Below are positions 36,101-48,084 of a stretch of 64,000 nt of DNA, piece after piece. The translations under genes and the position numbers were made by a program. The first letter of the stretch is position 1; the number at the start of each line of letters is the position of its first letter. Below the pieces are notes generated by a model. It was given only the letters and a program-made list of their open reading frames with translations, searched no databases and was not told the origin of the DNA. The stretch lies in NCBI GenBank assembly GCA_020055645.1, contig CM034546.1:83762001-83826000 (forward strand), given 5' to 3'. This DNA is from Tomocerus qinae. Lineage: Eukaryota; Arthropoda; Collembola; Entomobryomorpha; Tomoceridae.

Positions 36101-39100
36101 TGCGCATTGCTACAAAAATGGCAACGTCCATGGCATAGAACGTACATAGATAGATAGTTAGATACATACAACATAGGTACAACGGTACAATCATCATTAT
36201 TTATTTATATGATGATGCTACTATCTGCTCGTTTAATATCGGGACTGATTATGAATTTCGCGCAAATTTTTGAGTGTTACTGTTACCAGTTGCTTGCGTT
36301 ACTATACTTCGCTACACAATAGTATATTATAACATTAGGCGGAGTTATTATGACGTCAGAGTATTTATAATTTCCGTTTATACAGTAGGTTAAAGGCTAA
36401 GTCCCATGAAAGTGGTCGGAGGTTCAAAGTTAGTTTTATTAAAGTGACAAAAAAGATATATTCAACTGCAAATCAATTTAATCAAAACTCAGCTAACATA
36501 TTACTGCAGCTTCGTGCAGCTCTGCTCCATGGTCAGGGCCGCAGCCAGAAAAAAATTTCTTTCTCGATTTCGGGGGGGGGGGGGGCACGTGCCCCGGTCG
36601 TTACCCCTCTCGATGCGGCCCTGTCCATGGTCACTATCCTATAATACAATTTGAGATAAACGTATGCCCAATGGCTGTATGAATGATGTTAAATACTGGC
36701 TACTGGTGAATAGCAATCGGGGAGTTATATTTTCGGTGGGATGCAGTTTTGGTGAGTTGTATTTTAGTGGGCTGTAGTTTTGGTGGTTGCGTTTTTTTCT
36801 CGATGAATGTTATATGTTATTCGATGACTTTCCTTGCAGTGAGAAAATTTCGGTGATATTACGTATATAAGATATAGCAAATAAATATATCTATTATATA
36901 GCAATGACTCCGCAATACTTCACTTTTACTGTTCCCTAAATCCCCTAAGGAAAGAAGCCGAAAAGTTGGAACCCGAATTAGCAAAATATATTTAACTCCG
37001 GTGAAATCCGGAGGGTTGAACGTTACACCCAGGTCAAGGTCATGTCCGGTACCCTGGTGGAAATTTTATAAATTTCGAGCTAGAGATCTGTTATTTCATT
37101 CTGGTTAACTTTTAATGAAATAACATAACGGACTCGCCCAACCAAGGCGGCAGCCAGGATGAAGGAACCCCCAACCCTCTCGAAATAGAGAAAAAGAAAG
37201 AAATTGCTGTCTGATAAAGCAAAAACACAAGACTTTTTGTGCTTCACAAGGAAAATTATTTTTTCCACGGTGCTACAGTTCGAAAATGTTTTGTGGTTGC
37301 GCTTTAGCCCGCTGCCGTGAAATAAAGAAAGATAGTTTACTATATCCACGAAATTAATCAAAAACTTTTTTGGTTTACAGGAGGAGATCAAGGACTTTTG
37401 AATTTGTACTTCGGAGACTGGTCTGTTGCAGACATCAGCAAGCATTTGCCATTCATCTACAATGTTTGTGCTTCAGCCACGTATTCATATCTCCCAGCAT
37501 ATCGAGTGTAAGGTGGCATTCTTTATTTCAATCTAGGTATGTTCAATAGCAATCAAAGAAAGTTGTTGAATTTATTTCTGGTATCAATATTGTGCCCCAA
37601 CAGGTTTGGTCAGAATGCAAAAATCGTTCATTTTATTGGGCAGGCCAAGCCATGGCTTCAGTTTTACGATACAGCAACTGGAACGGTGAGAGCTCCAGAG
37701 GGTCAGACTCACTTGCAGGTTCGTAAAAATATTTTATCATTCCCCTTCCCCACTAGCTAAGTCATGGAATTTTATTTATTTGACCACCGGTGACTGCGGT
37801 GACTAGCAGATCAAGCCACCAAATCCTGCTGTTACATACGCAAAAAGGGTAGTAGGTCAGTTTAGTAAAATACATTTTGGGGAAAAAAATTTCCCCACAA
37901 AAGTGACCCATCATCAAGCACGTATCCTATCCTGTAAGGGCGCGCCCTAAATCTGAGAAAGAGGATTTTTTCCAAAAATAGCCAAAAATTGCAAAAACTT
38001 TTCGCGCTTCGTGCGAATATGGTCTATTTTTGACATTATTTTCGGTTGCGCCTCCCCTTGACCAAATTTCTGGATACGTGCCTGCCCATCATCGGGATAA
38101 AATGGGAAATATTTTTTACACTGGTCGGATAGTTTTAGGTTGAGTTGACGTACGGACATTGGGGAAAAAATCCAATAGGAGAAGTTTACTGTACAGTGTA
38201 CACCAACATGACCAACAATATAAACCTTATATAGCCTGCGCAAAATCAGCAGGAAATATGGGAGGAATGATGCCAAATTATCCGCAAATAAAAATAACTG
38301 TTTTGCCAAATTGACCTAGAACCCCAAATTCATAATGAATGGTCATTATCACTATCAGTATACTGACAGATATTGGATTTACACTGTACAATGTGCAATA
38401 CAAATCTCCATTCTCTATATAATAAAAATCAAAAAAGTTTACCTAGCTGTGTTGTTTATTGGTCTGTTTGTTTGTTGTGAGGATGGGCATCGCCACCAAA
38501 CACGTAATTTAGGGGCAAGAGGAGGTACCCTAAATCTGAGAAAAATATATAGTTTTTTCCAAAGAGATCAGAAATCGTAGTTTTCTTAAGGTCCAACTGT
38601 AGAGGTGCTCTTTACATGTGTTTTCCTACTCTAGGAAAACATGGATAACTGAACTAATTTTTAATCCATCTTGATAAAGTTAGTCTCAAAATTTAGACTG
38701 AACATCCTGGAGGGTTCGAAGGCTCAGACATGTCACGATTTTTACCTGTGAAGGTCACAGTGGCCATTCTACCAAAAAAAATTAAGAAAATTTGGCGCGA
38801 TTGATTAATGAACTTTAAAAAAATAACTCTGCGCTATTTTAGGAAAAGCGGAGCCTTGGGACCCTCCAGGACCTTGTAAGAACGCTTGGTAAAAAAATGA
38901 GTTTATAACATTGACTTGTTCTTCCGTTATCCGTGTTTTTCTAAAAAATTAAAATTTGAATGGTTTTGTACTCAACTCAATGTAAATAGATTGAGTTCAT
39001 GCCAAATTCCGCTAGATACCTCGACAGAGGGGTGTTGGACCTTAAGTACTAATTTAGTCCCCCCTCGATTATATTCCTGAATACGTGCCTAAACGCCACA

Positions 39101-42100
39101 ATATCCAATACGCATGATTAACTTGCCTTAGCTATCTTAGCTGGATACCTTTCCACAGAATAGTGGCCATCTACAGTGTTTTGTCAAGTCTTTAATAACA
39201 GAAATGACATGTTATTTATTACACTGTGAAACTATAGCTGAGCCGATCAGCACACTTAGTTCAAGTCAGCTGATCCACTCAGCCAGTCAACAAATTTGAG
39301 CAGTACCGTATTAAGAAGTCGATTTCGGAGGGGGCAATGATATAATAGAACAAAAATTTGGCTTATTTTGTCTAAAATGAGTCAAAAATAACCTAAAAAT
39401 CACATAAAATCTTTGGTATTTTGAGAAAAAAATTCCCTTTTTCATGGATTTCCGGGGGGGGGGCATTTTCCTCCCCCCGGATCTGTATATGTGTATATGG
39501 AAAACCATATTAGGAGAGCTTAAGGTTCAGGGGTGGTTCAAAATACGGGGAAATTCAATGAGGGGCAGGTAATGGGGAAGTATCTATGGCTACGATTTAA
39601 AATACACAGAGCCATAGAAATGTACTCTATGACAATACAGCAAAATGAATACGGCATAAAAGTGACGATTTGTTTTGGGAAACTTGGATCTAGTCCGAGA
39701 ATATTGGTCGTAGAAAGACGAAGTTGGTCTCTAAAAACGCAGAAAATGTCAATTTATAGGAGCTTGCACTTAGATTCCTAATTTTTACCTCTGGTTACGA
39801 GATATTAAATAAAATTGCAATAACTCGCAAACGAAGGTAAAAGGTAGAAATCTAAGTGCAAGCTGCTATAAATTGACATTTTCTGCGTTTTTAGAGACCA
39901 ACTTCGTCTTTCTAAGACCAATATTCTCGGACTAGATCTAAGTTTCCTAAAAAAAGTTAAGAGCAAATATGATAGTCAAGCCCAATCGTCATTAGAAACC
40001 ATACCTACCTCTTAAAGTGTCTAAAGGACTTCTTAGGCATAGGGAACCCATGTATACGATTATAGGTAATCGAACGTTAAAGTTTCAGTTCCTTTGATGA
40101 TACCATGAAAAAAGTTTCTCGAAAAACAATGTAGGTTCCGAATGTTAGCCGAAAGCAAAAACCCTCCTAACCGACACACTAAAGTAATTACTACTCGGGT
40201 ACGAAGTGACCTGCCAGTCTTGTAATCTATATCCTAATTTGCATTTTAACATTTTTAAGAATCTTACTTTACAACTCTTGGAATTTTGTCTAAAGTTCTT
40301 AGCCGATTTTCTTGTGTGGCACATTTTTGGAATTCTAAATATAATATTGTCGACCTCCCCAACGTATAATATCAACGATATGTTTTTACTCATTAACATA
40401 TCTTATTGTGATTATAATTTTGTAAAAACGACAAAATCTGTTAGAAAATTCTAATTCGTAATAACGGAAGACATAACTATAACATCTCGCATATTTCATA
40501 CGTTGGCGTGGTTGCCAATAATATATTCAGGATTCCAAAAATGTACCACACAAGAACTTTGGACAAAATTCCAAGAGTTGTAACGCAATTTTTACCTGTG
40601 TTTTGATTTGATAGTCATCACAGTCATCAGAGAATTGAAAATCCGAAGGACTGGGAGCTTAAGAGCCCAGTACCTTTAAATTTGGAAATCTCTGATGACT
40701 ACCAAAATACATGTAAAAATTGTTTTACAACTCTTGGAATTCTGTCTAAAGTTCTTACCCGATTTTCTTGTGTGGCACATTTTTGGAATCCTGAATATAT
40801 TGTCAACCACCCCATTGTACAAAATATACGATATGTTTACTCATTAATATATCTTATTGCGATTATAATTTTGTAAACGACAAAATCTGCTATAAAACTT
40901 AAATATCGCATATTTTGTACAATGGGGTGGTTGACAATATATTCACGATTCCAAAAATGTGCCACACAAGAAAATCGGGTAAGAACTTTAGACAGAATTC
41001 CAAGAGTTGTAAAGCAATTTTTACATGTATTTTGATAGTCATCAGAGATTTCCAAATTTAAAGGTACTCGGCCCTTAAAGAGTTGCACCGGGGTAATCTT
41101 TGTAACCTTGGCTACAATTCTTGCCTTCAGTTCAGTAATGTCTTGAGGTATACAAAACTTGAGGTATACGGAACCAGACCTCAAGACATTGCTAAACTGA
41201 ACGCAAAAATTGTGGCCGAGGTTGCAAGGAATAAGGAATAAAGATTATCCCGATGCAACTCTTTAACGTCCGACTTACTGGGAAATCCGAATGGGGGCGG
41301 TAGTAACATAGAGAATTTGTATTCTATTATATAATCGCAGACTGAGAAAAATTTACTAATCTGTCATATATATAGAAACTATAACACTATAAGGAATTTC
41401 AATATGACGCATTGTCTATACCTTCAATTTAAAAAAAAATTTCATTCTTGTGATTGGAGGGATTCATGAACGAGGTCTCCTCTACAATCTTTTAAAATGA
41501 AGTGCAATTTATTTACATACAGTGACTAAAACCCCATCTTCATATGGAAGCATTTAATTTTTTTGCGATTTGGGACTAGCCGTGTCATATGATTTTTATT
41601 GTAGTTTTCTCAATGTTTAATATAGTATTATAGTTTCTATATATATGATCTATGTATGTATGGTGGGGCAGGTAATGGGGAAGTATCTATGGCTACGATT
41701 TAAAATACACAGAGCCATAGAAATTTACCAAGGAATATAGAATATAATATTATAGAAAAGGAATGGCAGATTATTCGATTTATTGGGGGTTCGGAACAAG
41801 TGAAAATGTGTGGAAAATTTACATGACTACAGCCGATCCCTAATTTCCCCCACTTGGGGATCTCAATTTAAATACACACTCGCCAATGACGTCAATTGGC
41901 GAGCTTTCCCACCCACTTTTCATTTTTTCATTTTTCCATGGGGATCTGCCACGGGTTGAAATTTACTCTATGACAATACAGCAAAATGAATACGGCATAA
42001 AAGTGACGATTTGTTTTGGGAAACTTGGATCTAGTCCGAGAATATTGGTCGTAGAAAGACGAAGTTGGTCTCTAAAAACGCAGAAAATGTCAATTTATAG

Positions 42101-43824
42101 GAGCTTGCACTTAGATTCCTAATTTTTACCTCTGGTTACGAGATATTAAATAAAATTGCAATAACTCGCAAACGAAGGTAAAAGGTAGAAATCTAAGTGC
42201 AAGCTGCTATAAATTGACATTTTCTGCGTTTTTAGAGACCAACTTCGTCTTTCTAAGACCAATATTCTCGGACTAGATCTAAGTTTCCTAAAAAAAGTTA
42301 AGAGCAAATATGATAGTCAAGCCCAATCGTCATTAGAAACCATACCTACCTCTTAAAGTGTCTAAAGGACTTCTTAGGCATAGGGAACCCATGTATACGA
42401 TTAAAAGGTAATCGAACGTTAAAGTTTCAGTTCCTTTGATGATACCATGAAAAAAGTTTCTCGAAAAACAATGTAGGTTCCGAATGTTAGCCGAAAGCAA
42501 AAACCCTCCTAACCGACACACTAAAGTAATTACTACTCGGGTACGAAGTGACCTGCCAGTCTTGTAATCTATATCCTAATTTGCATTTTAACATTTTTAA
42601 GAATCTTACTTTACAACTCTTGGAATTTTGTCTAAAGTTCTTAGCCGATTTTCTTGTGTGGCACATTTTTGGAATTCTAAATATAATATTGTCGACCTCC
42701 CCAACGTATAATATCAACGATATGTTTTTACTCATTAATATATCTTATTGCGATTATAATTTTGTAAACGACAAAATCTGCTATAAAACTTAAATATCGC
42801 ATATTTTGTACAATGGGGTGGTTGACAATATATTCACGATTCCAAAAATGTGCCACACAAGAAAATCGGGTAAGAACTTTAGACAGAATTTCAAGAGTTG
42901 TAAAGCAATTTTTACATGTATTTTGATAGTCATCAGAGATTTCCAAATTTAAAGGTACTCGGCCCTTAAAGAGTTGCACCGGGGTAATCTTTGTAACCTT
43001 GGCTACAATTCTTGCCTTCAGTTCAGTAATGTCTTGAGGTATACAAAACTTGAGGTATACGGAACCAGACCTCAAGACATTGCTAAACTGAACGCAAAAA
43101 TTGTGGCCGAGGTTGCAAGGAATAAGGAATAAAGATTATCCCGATGCAACTCTTTAACGTCCGACTTACTGGGAAATCCGAATGGGGGCGGTAGTAACAT
43201 AGAGAATTTGTATTCTATTATATAATCGCAGACTGAGAAAAATTTACTAATCTGTCATATATATAGAAACTATAACACTATAAGGAATTTCAATATGACG
43301 CATTGTCTATACCTTCAATTTAAAAAAAATTTTCATTCTTGTGATTGGAGGGATTCATGAACGAGGTCTCCTCCACAATCTTTTAAAATGAAGTGCAATT
43401 TATTTACATACAGTGACTAAAACCCCATCTTCATATGGAAGCATTTAATTTTTTTGCGATTTGGGACTAGCCGTGTCATATGATTTTTATTGTAGTTTTC
43501 TCAATGTTTAATATAGTATTATAGTTTCTATATATATGATCTATGTATGTATGGTAGGGCGGATTTGAATTTTACCGCGTTGTTGGTTCGCTTGATCTAA
43601 GGACGAATTATTACTATACCTTTCGAAATCGAGTCACCCATATATGCTGGGGGCTACTAGTAATTAATAAAATTAAAAATGTAAAAATCCCATACTGTCT
43701 TAAAAGACTAACCCTGTTGTTACTTCCATGTTAATAATAATTAAAAAAAATTTAACAGGAATTGTTGCAGGCATGGTGGGATATTTTCAAGGGGGATGTC
43801 CACCATAAATTAACAACAGATATG
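32936..43824 (+). CDS. GYG: Glycogenin, six exons, C-terminus not found
   Basis: Exons (GT-AG, phases consistent): 32936-33159, 33873-34047, 35154-35316, 37381-37507, 37604-37718, 43759-43824. Together they give about 290 residues of the GT8 catalytic domain: [15 protein letters not shown] (nucleotide fold start), the FLDADT metal-binding Dx[24 protein letters not shown] (contains the tyrosine that accepts the first glucose) and HFIGQAKPW. Glycogenin is cytosolic, uses UDP-glucose and primes glycogen synthesis. The C-terminal glycogen-synthase-binding motif (ending in SFDNI in relatives) is not seen, so one or more 3' exons are missing or downstream. Confidence 0.92.
33411..33556. mobile_element. 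MITE in glycogenin intron 1
   Basis: CTAAGGCCCATATTTTAA and TTAAAAATATGGGCCTAAG form the ends; inner arms of CACTCTC and GAGAGTG motifs. About 145 bp. Confidence 0.75.
33873..34047 (+). CDS. GYG: Glycogenin exon 2
   Basis: Acceptor GGTCCAG at 33872, donor CTG/GTAAGG. Encodes [30 protein letters not shown] and [10 protein letters not shown], with the DxD that binds the metal and UDP-glucose. Confidence 0.92.
34147..34371. mobile_element. Near-perfect hairpin MITE in glycogenin intron 2
   Basis: Arms of about 98 bp (34147-34244 and 34268-34369) differ at only a few bases around a loop of about 20 bp (GAGGCAGCAGTAGTACTTTC). ATTAATA/ATTAATT flank it. High arm identity suggests recent formation or ongoing gene conversion between arms. 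Confidence 0.85.
35154..35316 (+). CDS. GYG: Glycogenin exon 3
   Basis: Encodes [36 protein letters not shown] and ends in GSFDG. Acceptor AATGAAG/GTGCTC, donor GACG/GTAATT (phase 1). Confidence 0.93.
35892..35989. mobile_element. hAT-like MITE CAGGGCCGCAGC, copy 2
   Basis: 98 bp, ends CAGGGCCGCAGCGAGG and CCGGCCCTG, flanked by TTAATGTT (35884-35891) and TTACTGTT (35990-35997), an 8-bp duplication with one change. The centre is a C/G run next to CGAAATCGAAG. Confidence 0.8.
36534..36623. mobile_element. hAT-like MITE CAGGGCCGCAGCC, copy 3
   Basis: 90 bp with TCCATGGT exactly duplicated (36526-36533; 36624-36631). Ends CAGGGCCGCAGCC and GATGCGGCCCTG; TTTCTCGATTTCGG and a G-run inside as in the other copies. 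Confidence 0.88.
37381..37507 (+). CDS. GYG: Glycogenin exon 4
   Basis: Acceptor TGGTTTACAG; encodes [20 protein letters not shown], then [20 protein letters not shown]. The first Tyr of ATYSYLPAY aligns with the autoglucosylated tyrosine of animal glycogenins. Donor CGAGT/GTAAGG. Confidence 0.94.
37604..37718 (+). CDS. GYG: Glycogenin exon 5
   Basis: Acceptor CCCCAACAG; encodes [20 protein letters not shown] and ends in EGQTHLQ; donor TTGCAG/GTTCGT, phase 0. Confidence 0.93.
37915..38084. mobile_element. hAT-like MITE CARGCACGTATCC, copy 1
   Basis: 170 bp, CCCATCAT duplicated on both sides (37907-37914; 38085-38092). Ends CAAGCACGTATCC and GGATACGTGCCTG. In glycogenin intron 5. Confidence 0.85.
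38497..39091. mobile_element. hAT-like MITE CARGCACGTATCC, copy 2, with nested hairpin
   Basis: Ends CAAACACGTAATTTAGGGGC and ATTCCTGAATACGTGCCTA; flanks ATCGCCAC and AACGCCAC (one change). Inside, CTTAAGGTCCAAC (38585) pairs with GTTGGACCTTAAG (39046), a second element of about 460 bp nested in it. Confidence 0.7.
39563..41665. repeat. Tandem duplication, unit 1 (2.1 kb)
   Basis: Starts GGGCAGGTAATGGGGAAGTA and ends CTATGTATGTATGGTG, directly followed by unit 2. Nearly identical to 41666-43560. Built of hairpins: 39660-39960 (TTTTAGAGACCAACTTCGTC mirror), 40230-40560 and 40690-41050 (AAGAGTTGTAAAGCAATTTT mirror), 41090-41265. In glycogenin intron 5. The matching 78-82 aa ORFs in both units are repeat shadows. 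Confidence 0.88.
40900..41190 (-). pseudogene. Possible transposase C-terminal remnant
   Basis: The minus frame encodes [20 protein letters not shown], reminiscent of the C-terminal end of Tc1/mariner-derived transposase fragments common in arthropod repeats. It sits in a hairpin and recurs in unit 2 (42790-43080). Too short to assign firmly. Confidence 0.3.
41666..43560. repeat. Tandem duplication, unit 2 (1.9 kb)
   Basis: Same order as unit 1 but lacks the segment 40426-40860 between two direct copies of CTCATTAAYATATCTTATTG, and carries an extra block of about 235 bp at 41728-41962 flanked by GAAATTTA on both sides. That block contains CTCGCCAATGACGTCAATTG, a small palindrome. Confidence 0.88.
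43759..43824 (+). CDS. GYG: Glycogenin exon 6
   Basis: 66 bp, acceptor AATTTAACAG, donor GATATG/GTAAGT; encodes [15 protein letters not shown], matching the WW(D/N)IF segment near the end of the catalytic domain. Intron 5 is 6 kb because of the inserted repeats. Confidence 0.88.
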
Positions 43825-44539
43825 GTAAGTCTAAGTCTACAACTGTAATAATAATGTAGCAAGATAAGGTAGATTAATAACACGGTTACATACTATAAAA
43901 GTAAAATGATATATGGATTTGAAATAGTCTGAAGACAAATCACTCAGGGTCGGTGAATACATATAATGTACAGTTTGGGGGAGAGGATACCAAAAGATTA
44001 ACCCTCACTGATTGTATACTGTGGCTCACTCGTAATACATGGGAAAGTACGGTTTCTGGGGTTGTGCACGCAGAAAGTGGGGTAATAGATATAGAAAGAT
44101 ATCCTTCTAATGTCCTACTATATAGATTTGACATAACAAAATAGCAGGATAAGTAACAGGGTAGCGAGAAAAATGGTAAAAAGGCAAAAAGTTTCCATTC
44201 TGCACACTTTTTATACGTTTCCCGGGCTTTGCCTTTCGTACAAAATGGCTGCCATATAAATTATTAAATTGAGAGATGCGGATATGTCCCTTCTAGGTAG
44301 GGTGTCATGCCATTTCTATTTGTCTAGAATCTATACTCAATTGCCTCAGCAAGACATAGTATCATTAGCTCTAGAAATTGGCTCCTGTTTGCCACGAAAT
44401 CCGTGGCAAACAGAGGTGATGGCCGACAATGAGGCAAGGTAGAAATGAAGGGAGGCGGCCAAAATTTATTATTTATTATAATAACCAGCAAATTGATAGC
44501 ATCTTCGGACTTAACCTGTGAAGTAACACAGGCAGTTTT

Positions 44540-46720
44540 TGTTATATTTTTTCTTCTACCAGTAATTCTTGACTTGCATTCACTTCAAATTTTTCACTAG
44601 TACGCATTTCAGGTCCATTCCTCCAAAGAGTAAATCCTTTGTGTTCCGATGGACTAATGCCACGACTTGCGCAATCCGCTGGATTATCCAAACCAGAAAT
44701 ATGAGACCAGCTTTCTGATGGAAGAGTCTCTTGAATTTCTGCCTCACGATTTGAAACAAAGGTTTTCCAACGATGTGCAGGAGAATTAAGCCAACGCAAG
44801 ACAATAGTCCGTAAAGGCTGATATATTTTCAATTTTTATAGTAAGTGATTCTGTTATGGTTCTTAATAGTCTTGATAAAAGGAGGGCTCCGCACAGTTCA
44901 AGCCGATCATAAGTAACTGGTTTCACAAGTGCCACTTTCGTTTTTGATGAAATTAATTTTGATTGTGATTCTCCCTTCTTGTCGGTCGATTGTACATACA
45001 CAACTGCTGCATACGCTTTTTCCGACGCATCGCAAAATCCCTTAAGTTTAATCAAATTCCTCTCATCTGAAGCAAAGAATCTGGGAATAGAAATTTCTTC
45101 AATTTTCGGTAATTTAGTTCTATACGCCAACCTAAACCTCCATAAGTCTTTGGGCAGTGGATCATTCTATCCAAGGTTTTTCGTCCATAAGTTTTGCATA
45201 AAAAGTTTTGCTTTTATAGTGACGGGTGAAAAAACCCAAAGAATCGAATATCTTTGCCATTTCTTAAAGAAGTTTTGTCTAACTAGAAATTTCAGGTAGA
45301 TGAACTTTAAACAAAAGCTTGTCCGTTGCGGGATTCCATGATATACCAAACGTTTTAATAGAATTATCTTCTTCTAATTGCAAAGGCAACTGAGTCTACC
45401 TCATGTTGGAAGACACTGCTTCCAAAACTTTTCAGCTTTAGATGACCACTTCCGCAATTCAAATTTTCCCAAGTGAAGTAGGTTCATTAAATCTTTCTGA
45501 ATTTTTATTGCCTTCTCTTTACTTTCTGCTCCAGATAATAAATCATCAACATAAAAATCTTGTTTTAATAATTTTTGATGCTTCAGAATCATTTTTCTTT
45601 TCAGTTTCCGTTAAATTCTGTACTGCTTTAATAGTTAGATAAGGGACTGATGCTGTGCCAAATGTCGCAGTCAACATTCTAAAATTTTCCATGGGTTGTT
45701 CCTTAGATTTCCTCCACACTATGCGGTGATAATCTTGATCTCCAGGGTTCAGCTTCACTTGGTGATACATTTTTGATTGTCATTTTTGATTTATGTTGTC
45801 AAAAACGTAATAAAATACTAAAAAAGTCTTGCTGCCATTTGGGTCCCACTAGAAGAGTTTTGTTTAAAGAAATTCCTGTCGATGACTTGGCAGATGCGTC
45901 GAAAAAGACATGTACTTTTGTCGTTGGGCTTGCCTTATTATACTCAGCATTATATTAAAATTTTCAAAAAATGAAGGGTAGTTCCACGAGATCCAATCAT
46001 GAGGCCAAAAACTTTAACATCTCGGAGATGATAATTCTCCATAAAATACTGAATACATGGGTCATATAATGTTTATTTTTCCATCTTAACTTCTTCAGGT
46101 TATGCTTCGCTTGTTTCAATGCGAATTGTTGGTTCAATAATATATTCTTTCGTCCCTAAAATGTACAATTACAATGAATTTCGTCATAAACAGTATAATT
46201 TCTTTTTCTGAAGGGATCAGCTATCAAACTTTGTACTTCGTATCTGGCCACACGTCGGATAACGGGAGCGGTTTGTTTTGAAGTTTCTCCCTGGGAAAGC
46301 AACTGATTCATTCTGATAGCTGTTGTCCATTCTGGTGAAGTCAAGCCATCCAGAAATTAGAATAAGGCGTTTCCTTAAATAAAGTTACTTCTTTTCCTTT
46401 AGATTCCAGACTACGCCATTTAGTAAATTGTCGCTCACGTAAAAATTTTCTAAGAATTTTGGATGTTTTTGGTTTGCTCCTTTCATAGATGTCATTTTAG
46501 TTCTGGTCTCATTTATTTCACTTATGTCAAATTTTAATATACAGAGACATTATTTTTCCATCTCCAATTGTCTTGATACCATTACATAAGGGTCGTTTTG
46601 AGACAATATAATTTCCCAAATGTTGTAGTTTTAAATGTAGCCTTCCCATTCAGCATTTGGAATTTCTAATCCCTTATATCTTTTAGGTGGGTAAGTTTTA
46701 ATTGTGCTCAGGATCATAAG
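44540..46720 (-). pseudogene. Decayed BEL/Pao-type retroelement pol fragments
   Basis: Several short minus-strand frames, in order of the pol polyprotein: a reverse-transcriptase piece with MYHQVKL and YHRIVW (45770-45546), a YVDDLL catalytic box (45592-45401), an RNase H-like part with GFCDASEKAYAAVVY and RLELCGALL (45130-44786), and the NPADCASRG motif typical of BEL/Pao (44832-44542). An upstream fragment is at 46344-46156. Frameshifts and stops separate the parts, and no LTRs are recognised. It is an inactive remnant. Confidence 0.82.
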
Positions 46721-46769
46721 GTCAACATCAGTAAGAAAATATTTTCGATACCGGACATGATTGAAGGGG

Positions 46770-47760
46770 ATAAACGATTACAGCCAAAAATATTGGTTTA
46801 TTATAATAAGTTTCTGATTAGGATGTAACATTTGAAACGAAATTATTTAATTGAGAGAAGTTTGTATTTTGCTCAAGAGATTGTTCTCATCAAATATTTG
46901 TTTCTGATTGTACGTAACAACCAGATATTTTACTTCCTCGTCTTTTTTTAATCCACGTATTTTAATGTCATTGCTAAGGATAAGGTCGTATTCAATAACT
47001 ATGACATTCGATTTCGAAGGGCTTAGTTTCAATCCTGACGAAGTGAATCCATTTTCAGCTAATTTCGTAGCAGCAGATCTCGATTTATTGTATCATCGAC
47101 GAAGCTCAGCACAAAGATTTGGGAATGGTCAATTGAGAATCCATATTCCGATGATATTTCAGGCTCTGACAGTCCAGCGATAATGGGGATCCCTGCAATA
47201 ATCCAACAATCGGGACAGACACATTATTATTGGAATTTATCCGAGTATAATTGTTAGTTTTTAAGGACATGGCAATATTTCGCAACAAAGATGGTATAGG
47301 CACTTCATCGAGACTTAATTTTGCGTGCTTGTGTCCAATATTATCATACGCCTGAAGAATGTCCAGAAAAAGTATCACCAAAGACGATTTATCTTATCTG
47401 CTTTATGTAGGCATCCTTCCAATATAAATGTGTTAATGTCTGGTTAAATGTTACCCACATTACGACTTCAGCATTTTAAAGCTTTTTGATTACTTTCCGT
47501 ATTACCGAGCATGCAGAAATAGTAAATAAAATTTTGTGGTAGATTTCTATCCCCCTTTTCCTTATACGTAAGTATGGTTTCGGTTTCTCTCAATCCAGAT
47601 GAAATATAATTATATTTTGTCATAGTGGTTGCAACTTTAGCTAGTATTCCTTCGCATTTTGTTAATTTTAGACACCCAAGGTAATAATTATCTGTACCAG
47701 CAGAAGAATCACTTGGTATTTTAGAAATAGCCTTGCGTAATTCATCTAATTCTTTCTAAA
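46770..47760 (-). pseudogene. Decayed non-LTR reverse-transcriptase fragment
   Basis: The minus frame at 47381-47106 has FLDILQAYDNIGH and VGLLQGSPLS (RT palm motifs); the frame at 47032-46847 has LKLSPSKSNVIV and EEVKYLVV, as after the catalytic box. Stops in between. It is a different family from LINEs A and B. Confidence 0.65.
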
Positions 47761-48084
47761 TCATTCTACTAATGTGGTGCATCTAATTCTCAATTTAGAT
47801 TTAGTTTTTAGCAGAAACGGAGAAATAAATTACAACGAAATGTTTAATGAATAACAAATTGACATTCTACAGTTTACTACACCATATTACGGTATAGAAA
47901 GGATGGACAAAGGTAATAGGTCTATTTGTTGGAGCCCGTGGAACAATTCCTACTTTTCTTGAAGCATTCTGCAAAAGATTCAACTTGCCATCAGATATAA
48001 TAGAACAAGTTGCAACCGCTGCTGTGAAGGAATCTGCTTTAATTTTACAAAATCATCTTTTTAAAATTCATGCATAATGTTATC

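Larger units (their letters stand above)
35440..36830. repeat. Inverted pair of ACCGAAA-type repeat arrays
   Basis: Left (35480-35610) has AACTTACCGAAACTACAGCC-like units; right (36715-36815) has the complement, e.g. GGGCTGTAGTTTTGGTGGTT. This resembles a worn foldback of about 1.4 kb in glycogenin intron 3, with two hAT-like MITEs inside. Ends are not resolved. Confidence 0.5.

Noticed and set aside
39533..43075. Pairs of identical 78-115 aa ORFs
   Set aside because: They occur because the 2 kb unit is duplicated, and they read through hairpin repeats; apart from a short transposase-like stretch there is no protein signature.
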